Shown in pieces: positions 52,013-60,216 of a DNA stretch of 64,000 nt. This DNA comes from Lichenicola sp964247725 (GTDB lineage Bacteria > Pseudomonadota > Alphaproteobacteria > Acetobacterales > Acetobacteraceae). The stretch covers positions 36,370-100,369 of the forward strand of contig CAXTVM010000009.1 in assembly GCA_964247725.1 (NCBI GenBank). Reading direction: 5' to 3'. The stretch's first letter is position 1; each line of letters begins with the position of its first letter. The translations under genes were made by a program, and so were the position numbers. Below the pieces are notes generated by a model. It made no database searches, was not told the DNA's origin, and saw only the letters and a list, made by a program, of their open reading frames with translations.

Positions 52013-53361
52013 CGCACCCTCGTCCGGCCGCGCGACTTGCGGATCAGCCCCTCGTACTGGTGCGCCAGCAGGTGGGACTGGATCTGGGTCACCGTGTCCA
52101 TGGTCACTGAGACGATGATGATCAGGCTGGTGCCGCCGAAGTAGAACGGCACGTTGTAGCGGCTGATCAGAATCTGCGGCAGCAGGCAGACCACGACCAG
52201 GTAGAGCGCCCCAATCGTGGTCAGCCGCACCAGGATGCGGTCGAGGTAGTCGGCCGTGTTGGCGCCGGGACGGATGCCGGGGATGAAGCCGCCCTGCTTG
52301 CGCAGGTTGTCGGCGGTCTCCTGCGGGTTGAAGGCGACCGCGGCGTAGAAGTACGAGAAGAACAGGATCATCGCCGCGTAGAACGTCATGTAGAGCGGCT
52401 GGCCCTGACCGAGCTGCTGGGCGAGGAAGCTCAGCCAGTGCGGCATGTTGGCCTTGCCGGACGCGAAGCCCGAGATGGTCACCGGGATCAGCAGCACCGA
52501 GCTCGCGAAGATGGGCGGGATCACGCCGGCGGTGTTCACCTTGAGCGGCATGTGGGTCGACTCGCCGCCGGTCATGCGCATGCCGACCTGGCGCTTGGGA
52601 TACTGGATCACGACCCGGCGCTGCGCCTGCTCCATGAACACGATGAAGGCGATGACGGCCGCCGCCAGCACCAGGAACAGCACCACGAACAGCGGCGACA
52701 GCCCGCCGGTGTAGCCGAGCTGGAACAGGGTCACGAGCGCGTGCGGCAGGTTGGCGACGATGCCGGCGAAGATGATCAGCGAGATGCCGTTGCCGACGCC
52801 GCGCGACGTGATCTGCTCGCCCAGCCACATCAGGAACATGGTGCCGCCGACCAGGGTGACGACGCAGGAGAAGCGGAAGAAGGCGCCGGGGTCGATCACC
52901 GCCGTGGCGCCGCCGGCCGAGCGCAGGTGCTCCAGCCCGACGGCGATGCCGTAGGCCTGGAACATCGCGATCAGCACGGTGAGGTAGCGGGTGTACTGGT
53001 TGAGCTTCTTGCGGCCCTGCTCGCCCTCCTTCTTGATCGCCTCCAAAGTGGGGATCGCCGACGACATCAGCTGCACGATGATGGAGGCGCTGATGTAGGG
53101 CATGATGTTGAGCGCCAGCACGGTCATCCGACCGAGGGCTCCGCCCGAGAACATGTCGAACATGCCCAGGATGCCGCCCTGGTTCTGCGCCAGGAGCTGG
53201 CCCATCACGCGCGCGTCGACGCCCGGCACCGGGATGTAGGTGCCGATCCGGTAGACGATCAGCGCCCCCAGAGTGAACCAGATCCGCTTCTGCAACTCGG
53301 TCGCCTTGGCGAAGGCCCCGATGTTGATGCTGGATGCGAGCTGCTCGGCCGCCGAGGCCAT
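52009..53361 (-). CDS. secY: Protein translocase channel subunit SecY
   Basis: 450 residues with ten membrane helices, starting MASAAEQLASSINIGAFAKA. Family motifs: RIGTYIPVPGVD in the plug region, GGALGRMTVLALNIMPYISA, LGLTFLVV-equivalent loops, and FIVFMEQAQRRVVIQYPKRQ in the cytosolic loop that contacts SecA and the ribosome. It forms the Sec channel with SecE and SecG, encoded elsewhere. Unusually, a dispersed palindromic repeat (copy F) separates it from rplO. Confidence 0.97.
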   Translation of the reverse strand: MASAAEQLASSINIGAFAKATELQKRIWFTLGALIVYRIGTYIPVPGVDARVMGQLLAQNQGGILGMFDMFSGGALGRMTVLALNIMPYISASIIVQLMSSAIPTLEAIKKEGEQGRKKLNQYTRYLTVLIAMFQAYGIAVGLEHLRSAGGATAVIDPGAFFRFSCVVTLVGGTMFLMWLGEQITSRGVGNGISLIIFAGIVANLPHALVTLFQLGYTGGLSPLFVVLFLVLAAAVIAFIVFMEQAQRRVVIQYPKRQVGMRMTGGESTHMPLKVNTAGVIPPIFASSVLLIPVTISGFASGKANMPHWLSFLAQQLGQGQPLYMTFYAAMILFFSYFYAAVAFNPQETADNLRKQGGFIPGIRPGANTADYLDRILVRLTTIGALYLVVVCLLPQILISRYNVPFYFGGTSLIIIVSVTMDTVTQIQSHLLAHQYEGLIRKSRGRTRVR

Positions 53362-53429
53362 GCGCCATCCCCTTCACGACAACAGCGCCGCGGCGATGAT
53401 CACCGGACGCTGTGTTCTAACTTGAAAAA

Positions 53430-53509
53430 AGCGGATTCCAAAGGCCGGCCTTCGACGGGGTCCAGGGGCGTCGTGCGCAGCACGCCTACGCGTGACGCCC
53501 CCGGCCTTA
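53430..53509. repeat. Dispersed palindromic repeat, copy F, inside the ribosomal operon
   Basis: Divergent copy: GGATTCCAAAGGCCGGCC and TTCG, then GGGGTCCAGGGGCGTC...GACGCCCCCGGCC enclosing a GTCGTGCGCAGCACGC core also seen in copy B. It reaches the stop codon of rplO and lies upstream of secY, so genes secY through rplQ are read through or restarted after it. Confidence 0.75.
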
Positions 53510-53995
53510 TGCCTCCGCCTTGACCCTCTTCTCGACGGTGGTCTTCACCGAGCCGCCCGCCTTCTCGACCGCCGCGATCGCCGCCACAGAGGCGCCCGAC
53601 ACCTCGATCGCGAGCGCCCGGGTGATCTCTCCGGTCGCCAGCAGCCGGATGCCGTCGACCTTGCCGCCGCCGATCAGCCCGGCCGCCCGCAGGCTCGCCT
53701 CCGTCACCGGCCCGTCCGCGGACAGCCTTCCGTCGACGATCGCCTTGTCCAGCGTGCCGAGGTTGATCGGCGCGTAGACCTTGCGGAACAGGTTCCTGAA
53801 GCCGCGCTTGGGCAGCCGCCGGTAGATCGGCAGCTGGCCGCCCTCGAAGCCGTTCAGCGACACGCCCTCGCGCGCCTTCTGGCCCTTGACGCCCTTGCCG
53901 GAGGTCTTGCCCTTGCCCGACCCGATCCCCCGCCCGAGCCGCTTCTTGCGGTAGTGCGCGCCAGCGTTGTCGCGCAGCTCGTTCAGCTCGACCAT
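53507..53995 (-). CDS. rplO: 50S ribosomal protein L15
   Basis: 162 residues: ELRDNAGAHYRKKRLGRGIG, GKTSGKGVKGQKAREG and GFEGGQLPIYRRLPKRGFRN are the conserved glycine/lysine-rich N-terminal arm; the C-terminal domain ends KTTVEKRVKAEA. L15 binds 23S rRNA late in assembly. It follows rpmD with one base between. Its stop touches dispersed repeat copy F. Confidence 0.97.
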   Translation of the reverse strand: MVELNELRDNAGAHYRKKRLGRGIGSGKGKTSGKGVKGQKAREGVSLNGFEGGQLPIYRRLPKRGFRNLFRKVYAPINLGTLDKAIVDGRLSADGPVTEASLRAAGLIGGGKVDGIRLLATGEITRALAIEVSGASVAAIAAVEKAGGSVKTTVEKRVKAEA

Positions 53996-53996
53996 C

Positions 53997-54221
53997 TCAG
54001 CCCTCCACCCGCACGAGGTGGTGCACCTTGCGCAGCATACCGCGCACCGAGGGGGTATCCTCCAGCTCGCGGACCTTGCCGACCTTGTTCAAGCCCAGCC
54101 CGACCAGCGTCGCCTGCTGGCCTGGCTTGCGGCCGTTGCCGGACGCGATCTGCCGGAAGCGGACCACGGGCTTGCGCGTCGGCTGGGGCGGCTGCGTCGC
54201 CATCGCATCGTGCTCAGACAT
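53997..54221 (-). CDS. rpmD: 50S ribosomal protein L30
   Basis: 74 residues; the L30 core begins near VVRFRQIASGNGRKPGQ and includes LGLNKVGKVRELEDTPSVRG. About 15 residues precede it (MSEHDAMATQPPQP); a second ATG (MATQPP) may be the real start. The first start overlaps the rpsE stop by 8 bases. Confidence 0.95.
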   Translation of the reverse strand: MSEHDAMATQPPQPTRKPVVRFRQIASGNGRKPGQQATLVGLGLNKVGKVRELEDTPSVRGMLRKVHHLVRVEG

Positions 54222-54792
54222 CGGCCGTCTCCACGACACCCTCGCGCTTGCCCAAGATGTCCGACACCTTCTTGCCGCGGCGGTTGGCCACCGAGCGCGG
54301 GCTGGCGCAGCGCTCAAGCGCGTTGAACGTCGCCTTGACCATGTTGTGCGGGTTGCGGCTGCCGAGCGACTTCGCGACCACGTCGCCGATCCCCAGCGTC
54401 TCGAACACCGCCCGCATCGGCCCGCCGGCGATGATGCCGGTGCCGGCCTCGGCCGAGCGCAGGACGACGTTGCCGGCGCCGTAATGGCCGGTGGCATCGT
54501 GATGCAGCGTGCGCCCTTCCTTCATCGGCACCCGGATCATGGTGCGCTTGGCGCGCTCGGTCGCCTTGCGGATGGCTTCCGGCACCTCGCGCGCCTTGCC
54601 GGCGCCGTAGCCGACGCGGCCCTTCTGGTCGCCCACCACCACCAGGGCGGCGAAAGCGAACCGGCGGCCGCCCTTCACCACCTTGGCGACGCGGTTGATG
54701 GTGACCAGCTTGTCGATCAGGTCGTCGCCGTCGCGGTCCCGGCTGTTGCCGTCGCGGCCGCCGCGGCCGCCATCCCTCGCTTCACGTGCCAT
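54214..54792 (-). CDS. rpsE: 30S ribosomal protein S5
   Basis: 192 residues. A charged Arg/Gly/Asp-rich N-terminal extension (residues 1-22) precedes the S5 core: DKLVTINRVAKVVKGGRRF, GDQKGRVGYGAGKAREVPEA, and the C-terminal GTGIIAGGPMRAVFETLGI. S5 takes part in decoding fidelity and mRNA unwinding. Typical S5 is about 165-170 residues, so the extension accounts for the extra length. Confidence 0.97.
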   Translation of the reverse strand: MAREARDGGRGGRDGNSRDRDGDDLIDKLVTINRVAKVVKGGRRFAFAALVVVGDQKGRVGYGAGKAREVPEAIRKATERAKRTMIRVPMKEGRTLHHDATGHYGAGNVVLRSAEAGTGIIAGGPMRAVFETLGIGDVVAKSLGSRNPHNMVKATFNALERCASPRSVANRRGKKVSDILGKREGVVETADV

Positions 54793-54804
54793 GTCGGGCC
54801 CTCC

Positions 54805-55167
54805 TCAGAAGCCGAGGCCGCCCTCGCGGGCCGCCTCCGCCAGCGCCTTGACGCGCCCGTGATACAGATAGGCGCCGCGGTCGAACACCACGTTGCTCAC
54901 GCCGACGGCCAGCGCCCGCTCGGCGACGAGACGGCCCACGGCGCTCGCCGCGTCCTTGGTGGCACCGGTCCCAGACTGCTCGCGCAAGTCCTTGTCGAGC
55001 GACGAGGCGGCGGCCAGCGTGCGGCCGGCGACGTCGTCGATCACCTGCGCGTAGATGTTCTTGCCCGAACGGAACACCGACAGGCGCGGACGCCCACCGG
55101 CCTTCCGGCGCAGCTGGTAGCGGAGGCGGGTGCGCCGCCGCTCCCGCAGGTCCTGTTGCGTGGCCAT
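54805..55167 (-). CDS. rplR: 50S ribosomal protein L18
   Basis: 120 residues: RRTRLRYQLRRKAGGRPRLS, VFRSGKNIYAQVIDD, and C-terminal FDRGAYLYHGRVKALAEAAR. Binds 5S rRNA with L5. Its ATG shares one base with the rplF stop (TAATG), so the two are coupled. Confidence 0.98.
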   Translation of the reverse strand: MATQQDLRERRRTRLRYQLRRKAGGRPRLSVFRSGKNIYAQVIDDVAGRTLAAASSLDKDLREQSGTGATKDAASAVGRLVAERALAVGVSNVVFDRGAYLYHGRVKALAEAAREGGLGF

Positions 55168-55700
55168 TACTTCTTCTTGCCTTCTTTGCGCCGAATCACT
55201 TCGTCGTTGTAGCGGACGCCCTTACCCTTGTAGGGCTCCGGCGCGCGGAAGTTCCGGATGTCGAGCGCCACCTGGCCGACCCGCTGCTTGTCGACGCCCT
55301 CGACCGTGACCGCGGTCGGCCGCGGCGTGGTGATCCTGATGCCGGCCGGGATCGGATAGACGACGTCGTGCGAGTAGCCGAGGTTGAGCACCAGGTTGCC
55401 GCCCTGCACCGCCGCGCGATAGCCGGTGCCGGTGATCTCCAGCGTCTTCGAGTAGCCGGTGGAGACGCCCTTCACCATCGCGGCCACCAGCGAGCGGGTG
55501 GTGCCCCACATCATCCGCGCCTGCGCCGCGGTGCCGACCGGCACCACGCTGACGCGGCCACCCTCAACCGTAGTGGTGACGTGCGGCGACAGCGGCAGCC
55601 GCATCTCGCCCAACTTGCCCTTGGCGGTCAGGATGCCGCCGGCGATCGCCACGTCGACGCCGGCCGGGATCTCGACGGGATACTTGCCTACGCGTGACAT
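55167..55700 (-). CDS. rplF: 50S ribosomal protein L6
   Basis: 177 residues from the ATG at 55700 (MSRVGKYPVEIPAGVDV). Two L6 domains; SLVAAMVKGVSTGYSKTLEI in the first, RNFRAPEPYKGKGVRYNDEV in the second. L6 sits near the factor-binding stalk base. A longer upstream extension lies within rpsH and is not coding. Confidence 0.97.
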   Translation of the reverse strand: MSRVGKYPVEIPAGVDVAIAGGILTAKGKLGEMRLPLSPHVTTTVEGGRVSVVPVGTAAQARMMWGTTRSLVAAMVKGVSTGYSKTLEITGTGYRAAVQGGNLVLNLGYSHDVVYPIPAGIRITTPRPTAVTVEGVDKQRVGQVALDIRNFRAPEPYKGKGVRYNDEVIRRKEGKKK

Positions 55701-55713
55701 GCCAGCATCCTCC

Positions 55714-56112
55714 TCAGAACACCCGACACAGGACTTCGCCGCCGACGTTGGCCGCGCGCGCCTCCGCATCGGACAGGACGCCGCGCGGCGTCGACAGGAT
55801 CGAGACGCCGAGCCCGGCATAGACCCGCGGCAGCTCCTTGATCTTGGAGTACACCCGGCGGCCCGGCTTGGAGACCCGGTGGATCTCCTTGATGACCGGC
55901 TCGCCCTCCATGTACTTCAGCTCGATGCGGAGCTGGGCGAGGCCGGTGCGGATCTCCTCCAGCTTGAAGCCGCGGATGTAGCCCTCGCGGCGCAGCGCCT
56001 CGAGCACGTTGGCGCGCAGCTTGGACGCCGGCGCCACGCAGGCGGCGTGGCGCGCGCGCTGCGCGTTGCGGATGCGGGTGAGCATGTCGCCCAGCGGATC
56101 TGACATCGACAT
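55714..56112 (-). CDS. rpsH: 30S ribosomal protein S8
   Basis: 132 residues (MSMSDPLGDMLTRIRNAQRA), with a second ATG two codons in (MSDPLGD) that may be the real start. C-terminal GLGVSILSTPRGVLSDAEA and GEVLCRVF are conserved. S8 organises the central 16S rRNA domain and, in enterics, represses its own operon. Confidence 0.97.
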   Translation of the reverse strand: MSMSDPLGDMLTRIRNAQRARHAACVAPASKLRANVLEALRREGYIRGFKLEEIRTGLAQLRIELKYMEGEPVIKEIHRVSKPGRRVYSKIKELPRVYAGLGVSILSTPRGVLSDAEARAANVGGEVLCRVF

Positions 56113-56124
56113 CGGGTCCGCTCC

Positions 56125-56430
56125 CTACCAGCTCGACTTGACCATGCCGGGGATCTGGCCGGCGCTGGCGAGGTCCCGCAGCGCGATGCGGCACAGCCCG
56201 AACTTGCGGTAGTTGGCGCGCGAGCGCCCGGTCAGGCGGCACAGCAGCTTCACCCGGACGCGCGAGCCGTTGCGCGGCAGCTCGGCCAGCTTCAGCGAGG
56301 CCTCGAAACGGTCCTCCACCGGCAGCGTGCGGTCCATGACGATGTTCTTGAGTGCCGACCGCTTGGTCCGGTCGCGCGCCGACATGGCGACGCGCTTCTG
56401 GTTGCGGTTGACGGAAGAGGTCTTGGCCAT
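56125..56430 (-). CDS. rpsN: 30S ribosomal protein S14 (zinc-free type)
   Basis: 101 residues: MAKTSSVNRNQKRVAMSARD, LPRNGSRVRVKLLCRLTGR and IALRDLASAGQIPGMVKSSW. It is the long form without the CxxC zinc pairs of the short S14. Lies in the 30S head. 82 bases follow the rplE stop. Confidence 0.97.
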   Translation of the reverse strand: MAKTSSVNRNQKRVAMSARDRTKRSALKNIVMDRTLPVEDRFEASLKLAELPRNGSRVRVKLLCRLTGRSRANYRKFGLCRIALRDLASAGQIPGMVKSSW

Positions 56431-56512
56431 GCCTTGTTCTACCCTCCGGAACCTGCCGGGGGAGCCCGGCGGTTTTCCATGAACAGTTTCGAGTGGTCGC
56501 CTACGGGGATGA

Positions 56513-57100
56513 TCAGGCCGCCTTCGCGGCGTCGGGCAGGAACGGCAGGTCGAACGCCTTCAGCAGCGCCTTGGCCTCCGCGTCGGTCTTCGCCGTGGTG
56601 ACGAAGATGATGTCCATGCCGCGCACGTCGCCGACCTTGTCGTAGTTGATCTCCGGGAACACGATCTGCTCCTTCAAGCCCATCGCGAAGTTGCCCCGCC
56701 CGTCGAAGCCCTTGTTCGGCGGCAGTCCGCGGAAGTCGCGCACGCGCGGCATCGCGATCGTCACCAGCCGGTCGAGGAACTCGTACATCCGGGTGCGGCG
56801 CAGCGTCACCTTGGTGCCGATCGGCAGGCCCTCCCTGATCTTGAAGCCGGCGATCGCCTTCTTGGCCAGCGTCTTCACCGGCCTCTGACCGGCGATCAGG
56901 GTGAGCTCGGCCACCGCGGCGTCCAGCTTCTTCTGGTCGCCGGCCGCCTCGCCGACGCCCATGTTGATGACGATCTTCTCCAGGCGCGGCACCTGCATGA
57001 CGTTGCGGTAGCCGAACTGCTCGCGCAAGCTGGCCCGCATCTCGTCGTTGTATCGCCGCTGCATGCGAGGCAGCGCGCGTGCCTCGGTTGTCTCCGACAT
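56513..57100 (-). CDS. rplE: 50S ribosomal protein L5
   Basis: 195 residues. Conserved VPRLEKIVINMGVGEAAGD, GQRPVKTLAKKAIAGFKIRE, GLPPNKGFDGRGNFAMGLKE and the C-terminal DIIFVTTAKTDAEAKALL. Binds 5S rRNA and contacts P-site tRNA. N-terminal 12 residues (MSETTEARALPR) extend beyond the common core. Confidence 0.98.
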   Translation of the reverse strand: MSETTEARALPRMQRRYNDEMRASLREQFGYRNVMQVPRLEKIVINMGVGEAAGDQKKLDAAVAELTLIAGQRPVKTLAKKAIAGFKIREGLPIGTKVTLRRTRMYEFLDRLVTIAMPRVRDFRGLPPNKGFDGRGNFAMGLKEQIVFPEINYDKVGDVRGMDIIFVTTAKTDAEAKALLKAFDLPFLPDAAKAA

Positions 57101-57112
57101 GACCCGCTCCCC

Positions 57113-57436
57113 CTAGCTCTCGATGATCTCGCCGGTCGCCTTGGCGACGCGGACCTTGACGCCGCCCTCCAGCACCCGGAAGCCGACCTTGGTCGGCTGG
57201 CCGCTCTTGGGGTCGATCAGCTTCAGGTTCGACAGGTGGACCGGCGCCTCGCGCTCGATGATCCCGCCCGGCTCGCCCATGCGCGTCGGCTTGGTGTGGC
57301 GCTTGGCGATCGCCACGCCCCGCACCACCGCCTTCTGCGTCGAGGGCGACACCGACAGCACCTCGCCGCGGGTGTTCTTCGACGAACCCGTGATCACGAC
57401 GACCTGGTCGCCCTTGCGGATGCGCGCCGCCATCAC
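57113..57436 (-). CDS. rplX: 50S ribosomal protein L24
   Basis: 107 residues with the KOW motif region IRKGDQVVVITGSSKNTRGE and VRGVAIAKRHTKPTRMGEPG. An early 23S rRNA binder. ATGA overlap with the upstream rplN stop. Confidence 0.98.
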   Translation of the reverse strand: MMAARIRKGDQVVVITGSSKNTRGEVLSVSPSTQKAVVRGVAIAKRHTKPTRMGEPGGIIEREAPVHLSNLKLIDPKSGQPTKVGFRVLEGGVKVRVAKATGEIIES

Positions 57437-57801
57437 AGCACCTCCGGCGCCAGCGAGATGATCTTCATGAACTTGCGCGCGCGCAGCTCGCGCACCACCG
57501 GACCGAAGATGCGGGTGCCGATCGGCTCCTGCTGCTTGTTGATCAGCACCGCGGCGTTGCGGTCGAAGCGGATGGCGCTGCCGTCAGAGCGGCGCACCGG
57601 GAACGAGGTGCGCACGATCACCGCCTGGTGCACGTCGCCCTTCTTCACCTTGCCGCGCGGGATCGCCTCCTTGATGGAGACGACGATCACGTCACCGACC
57701 GAGGCGGTCTTCCGCTTGGAGCCGCCCAGCACCTTGATGCACTGCACCCGACGCGCGCCCGAATTGTCGGCGACGTCCAGGTTGGTCTCGGAATGGATCA
57801 T
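57433..57801 (-). CDS. rplN: 50S ribosomal protein L14
   Basis: 122 residues: MIHSETNLDVADNSGARRVQ, GDVIVVSIKEAIPRGKVKKG, RSDGSAIRFDRNAAVLINKQ, and C-terminal RARKFMKIISLAPEVL. Forms part of the subunit interface with L19. Length and termini are standard. Confidence 0.98.
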   Translation of the reverse strand: MIHSETNLDVADNSGARRVQCIKVLGGSKRKTASVGDVIVVSIKEAIPRGKVKKGDVHQAVIVRTSFPVRRSDGSAIRFDRNAAVLINKQQEPIGTRIFGPVVRELRARKFMKIISLAPEVL

Positions 57802-57812
57802 GGTCTACCTCC

Positions 57813-58130
57813 TCACGCGGACGCGGGTTCGGACACGAACGCCGGCACCTCGGCGGCGGCTCCGGCCGCGACCGGCGCCTCGTCGCCCATCGGGGCGCCG
57901 TTGCGCGTCGTCACGATCCAGGTCTTGCGCTTGCTGATCGGCGGGCACTCGATGATCCGCACGGTGTCGCCGACCTTGCAGTTGTTGGCCTCGTCATGCG
58001 CCGCATACTTCTTGGAGCGGCGGATGAACTTCTTGTAGAGCGGATGGATCACGCGGCGATCGACCAGGACCGTCACGGTCTTGTCCATCTTGTCGCTGGT
58101 CACCCGCCCGGTGAGGACGCGCCTCGGCAT
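57813..58130 (-). CDS. rpsQ: 30S ribosomal protein S17
   Basis: 105 residues. The S17 core (MPRRVLTGRVTSDKMDKTVT; KYAAHDEANNCKVGDTVRII) spans residues 1-78. The last 27 or so residues (GDEAPVAAGAAAEV...) form an Ala/Glu-rich extension not present in the 84-residue E. coli protein. Primary 16S rRNA binder. Confidence 0.97.
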   Translation of the reverse strand: MPRRVLTGRVTSDKMDKTVTVLVDRRVIHPLYKKFIRRSKKYAAHDEANNCKVGDTVRIIECPPISKRKTWIVTTRNGAPMGDEAPVAAGAAAEVPAFVSEPASA

Positions 58131-58143
58131 CGTCCGTCTCCCT

Positions 58144-58371
58144 TCAGGACTTTGAAGCGGCGGCTGCCGCGGAATTCTTGTGTTGATGCTGCACGGTCTT
58201 GATCCGCGCGATCTCGCGGCGCACCTCGCGCACCCGGCTGGTCGCCTCGGTCTGGCCGACGGCGCGCTGGAAGCGGAGGTTGAACTGCTCCCGCTTGAGG
58301 TCGAGCAAGAGCGTCTCCCGCTCGTCCGCGGACTTCGCCCGGATGTCGGCCGGCTTGGTCGCCTTCGCCAT
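58144..58371 (-). CDS. rpmC: 50S ribosomal protein L29
   Basis: 75 residues from the ATG at 58371 (MAKATKPADIRAKSADERET). Two-helix L29 fold with LLDLKREQFNLRFQRAVGQ and VRREIARIKTVQHQ. Lies at the exit tunnel and binds SRP and trigger factor sites. The frame upstream belongs to noise over rplP. Confidence 0.96.
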   Translation of the reverse strand: MAKATKPADIRAKSADERETLLLDLKREQFNLRFQRAVGQTEATSRVREVRREIARIKTVQHQHKNSAAAAASKS

Positions 58372-58373
58372 GA

Positions 58374-58790
58374 TCAGGCCTCGCCCACGCGGGTCACGAA
58401 CTTGGTCTTGATCGGCAGCTTCGCCGCCCCCAGCGCCAGCGCCTGGCGTGCCAACTCGATCGGCACGCCCTCGATCTCGAACACGATGCGGCCCGGCTTC
58501 ACCCGCGCCACCCAGAACTCCGGCGAGCCCTTGCCCGAGCCCATGCGCACCTCGGCCGGCTTGGTCGATACCGGCACGTCGGGGAAGATGCGGATCCAGA
58601 CCCGGCCGGCGCGCTTCATCGCGCGCGTGATGGCGCGGCGCGAGGCCTCGATCTGCCGCGCGGTGATCCGCTCCGGCTCCAGCGCCTTCAGGCCGAACGC
58701 GCCGAAGTTGAGCGTCGTGCCGCCCTTGGCCAGCCCGTGGATGCGGCCCTTGTGGGCCTTGCGGAACTTGGTCCGCTTCGGAGACAGCAT
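58374..58790 (-). CDS. rplP: 50S ribosomal protein L16
   Basis: 138 residues: MLSPKRTKFRKAHKGRIHGL, GAFGLKALEPERITARQIEA, KRAGRVWIRIFPDVPVSTKP and RMGSGKGSPEFWVARVKPGR. Shapes the A-site region of the large subunit. Two bases separate it from rpmC. Confidence 0.98.
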   Translation of the reverse strand: MLSPKRTKFRKAHKGRIHGLAKGGTTLNFGAFGLKALEPERITARQIEASRRAITRAMKRAGRVWIRIFPDVPVSTKPAEVRMGSGKGSPEFWVARVKPGRIVFEIEGVPIELARQALALGAAKLPIKTKFVTRVGEA

Positions 58791-58820
58791 GGTCTTCTAT
58801 CCTCTGGCCTCTGGCGGCGA

Positions 58821-59498
58821 TCAGCGCTGCGGCGCCTGCTCGGCGGCGCGGCGGTCCTGGCTCAGCGGGTCGTGCGCCAGGATCTCGCCCTTGAAGATCC
58901 AGACCTTCACGCCGCAGGTGCCGTAGGTGGTCTTGGCGGTGGCGACGCCGTAGTCGATGTCGGCACGCAACGTGTGCAACGGCACCCGGCCCTCGCGATA
59001 CCACTCGACGCGCGCGATCTCGGCGCCGCCGAGCCGGCCGCCGCAATTGATGCGGATGCCCTGCGCGCCCAGTCGCATCGCCGACTGCACCGCGCGCTTC
59101 ATCGCCCGTCGGAATGCCACCCGGCGCTCGAGCTGCTGCGCGATGTTCTCGGCCACCAGCTGCGCGTCGATCTCGGGCTTGCGGATCTCGACGATGTTGA
59201 GCGCCACGTCGGACTTCGCCATGCGGGCGAGGTCTTTCCGCAGGTTGTCGATGTCCTGGCCCTTCTTGCCGATCACGACGCCGGGACGCGCGGCGTAGAT
59301 CGTCACCCGCGGCTTCTTCGCCGGGCGCTCGATCACCACGCGCGACACGCCGGCACCGCTCAGCTTGCGGCGCAGGTAGCCGCGCAGCTTCAGGTCGTCG
59401 TGCAGCAGCTTCGCGTAGTCGGCACCGGCGTACCAGCGGCTGTCCCAGGTGCGGTTGATGCCGAGCCGGAGCCCGATCGGATTGACCTTGTGACCCAT
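58821..59498 (-). CDS. rpsC: 30S ribosomal protein S3
   Basis: 225 residues: MGHKVNPIGLRLGINRTWDS, KH-domain motif VIIGKKGQ-like PGVVIGKKGQDIDNLRKDLA, and C-terminal GLGVKVWIFKGE-like TYGTCGVKVWIFKGEILAHD. Forms the mRNA entry site with S4 and S5. The stop is followed by 30 bases, then rplP. Confidence 0.98.
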   Translation of the reverse strand: MGHKVNPIGLRLGINRTWDSRWYAGADYAKLLHDDLKLRGYLRRKLSGAGVSRVVIERPAKKPRVTIYAARPGVVIGKKGQDIDNLRKDLARMAKSDVALNIVEIRKPEIDAQLVAENIAQQLERRVAFRRAMKRAVQSAMRLGAQGIRINCGGRLGGAEIARVEWYREGRVPLHTLRADIDYGVATAKTTYGTCGVKVWIFKGEILAHDPLSQDRRAAEQAPQR

Positions 59499-59501
59499 GG
59501 A

Positions 59502-59927
59502 TCAGGCCGCCTTCTGCTCGGTGTTGCGGCGCGCGGGCTTGGGCGCCGCCTCCGTCGCCCCCCTCTCCGCCACCACGATCTTGAGGTGGCTGAAGAACTT
59601 CTCGATCTGCGACGAGCGGCCGCGGCCGCGGGCATGGAAGCGGCGCATCACGATCGCCTTGCCCACCTCGGCGTGCTTGACCACGAGCTGGTCGACGTCG
59701 AGCTGGTGGTTGTTCTCGGCGTTGGCGATGGCGCTCTCCAGCGTCTTCTTCACCGCCAGCGCGATCCGGCGCTTGCTGAAGGTGAGCGTGGCCACCGCCG
59801 TGCCCACCGGCTGGTTGCGGATCAGGCCGGCCACCAGGTTCAGCTTGCGCGGGCTGACCCGGATGTTGCGCGTGATCGCCTGCGCCTCGGTCTCGCCGAG
59901 TGCCCGCGGTGCCTTGGGCTTGCTCAT
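59502..59927 (-). CDS. rplV: 50S ribosomal protein L22
   Basis: 141 residues: NIRVSPRKLNLVAGLIRNQP, AVKKTLESAIANAENNHQLD and FHARGRGRSSQIEKFFSHLK (tunnel beta-hairpin region). Macrolide-tunnel protein. ATG overlaps the rpsS stop by 4 bases. The C-terminal tail is Ala/Lys/Arg rich. Confidence 0.98.
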   Translation of the reverse strand: MSKPKAPRALGETEAQAITRNIRVSPRKLNLVAGLIRNQPVGTAVATLTFSKRRIALAVKKTLESAIANAENNHQLDVDQLVVKHAEVGKAIVMRRFHARGRGRSSQIEKFFSHLKIVVAERGATEAAPKPARRNTEQKAA

Positions 59928-60202
59928 CCCCGCCTCGCCTTCTTGTCGGAGGAATGTCCGGTGAAGGTGCGGGTTGGCGAGAACTCGCCGAACTTGTGCC
60001 CGACCATGTTCTCGTTGACCTGCACCGGCAGGAACTTGTGGCCGTTGTAGACCCCGAACACGAGGCCCACGAACTGCGGCAGGATGGTCGAGCGGCGCGA
60101 CCAGATCTTGATCACCTCGTTGCGCCCGGACGCGCGCGACGTCTCGGCCTTGTTCAGCAGATACCCGTCGACGAACGGGCCCTTCCAGACGGAACGCGCC
60201 AT
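59924..60202 (-). CDS. rpsS: 30S ribosomal protein S19
   Basis: 92 residues from the ATG at 60202 (MARSVWKGPFVDGYLLNKAE). Conserved KIWSRRSTILPQFVGLVFGV and HKFGEFSPTRTFTGHSSDKK. Small-subunit head, paired with S13. The longer frame upstream covers rplB and is not coding. Confidence 0.98.
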   Translation of the reverse strand: MARSVWKGPFVDGYLLNKAETSRASGRNEVIKIWSRRSTILPQFVGLVFGVYNGHKFLPVQVNENMVGHKFGEFSPTRTFTGHSSDKKARRG

Positions 60203-60216
60203 CTCTCTGTGCCCCC

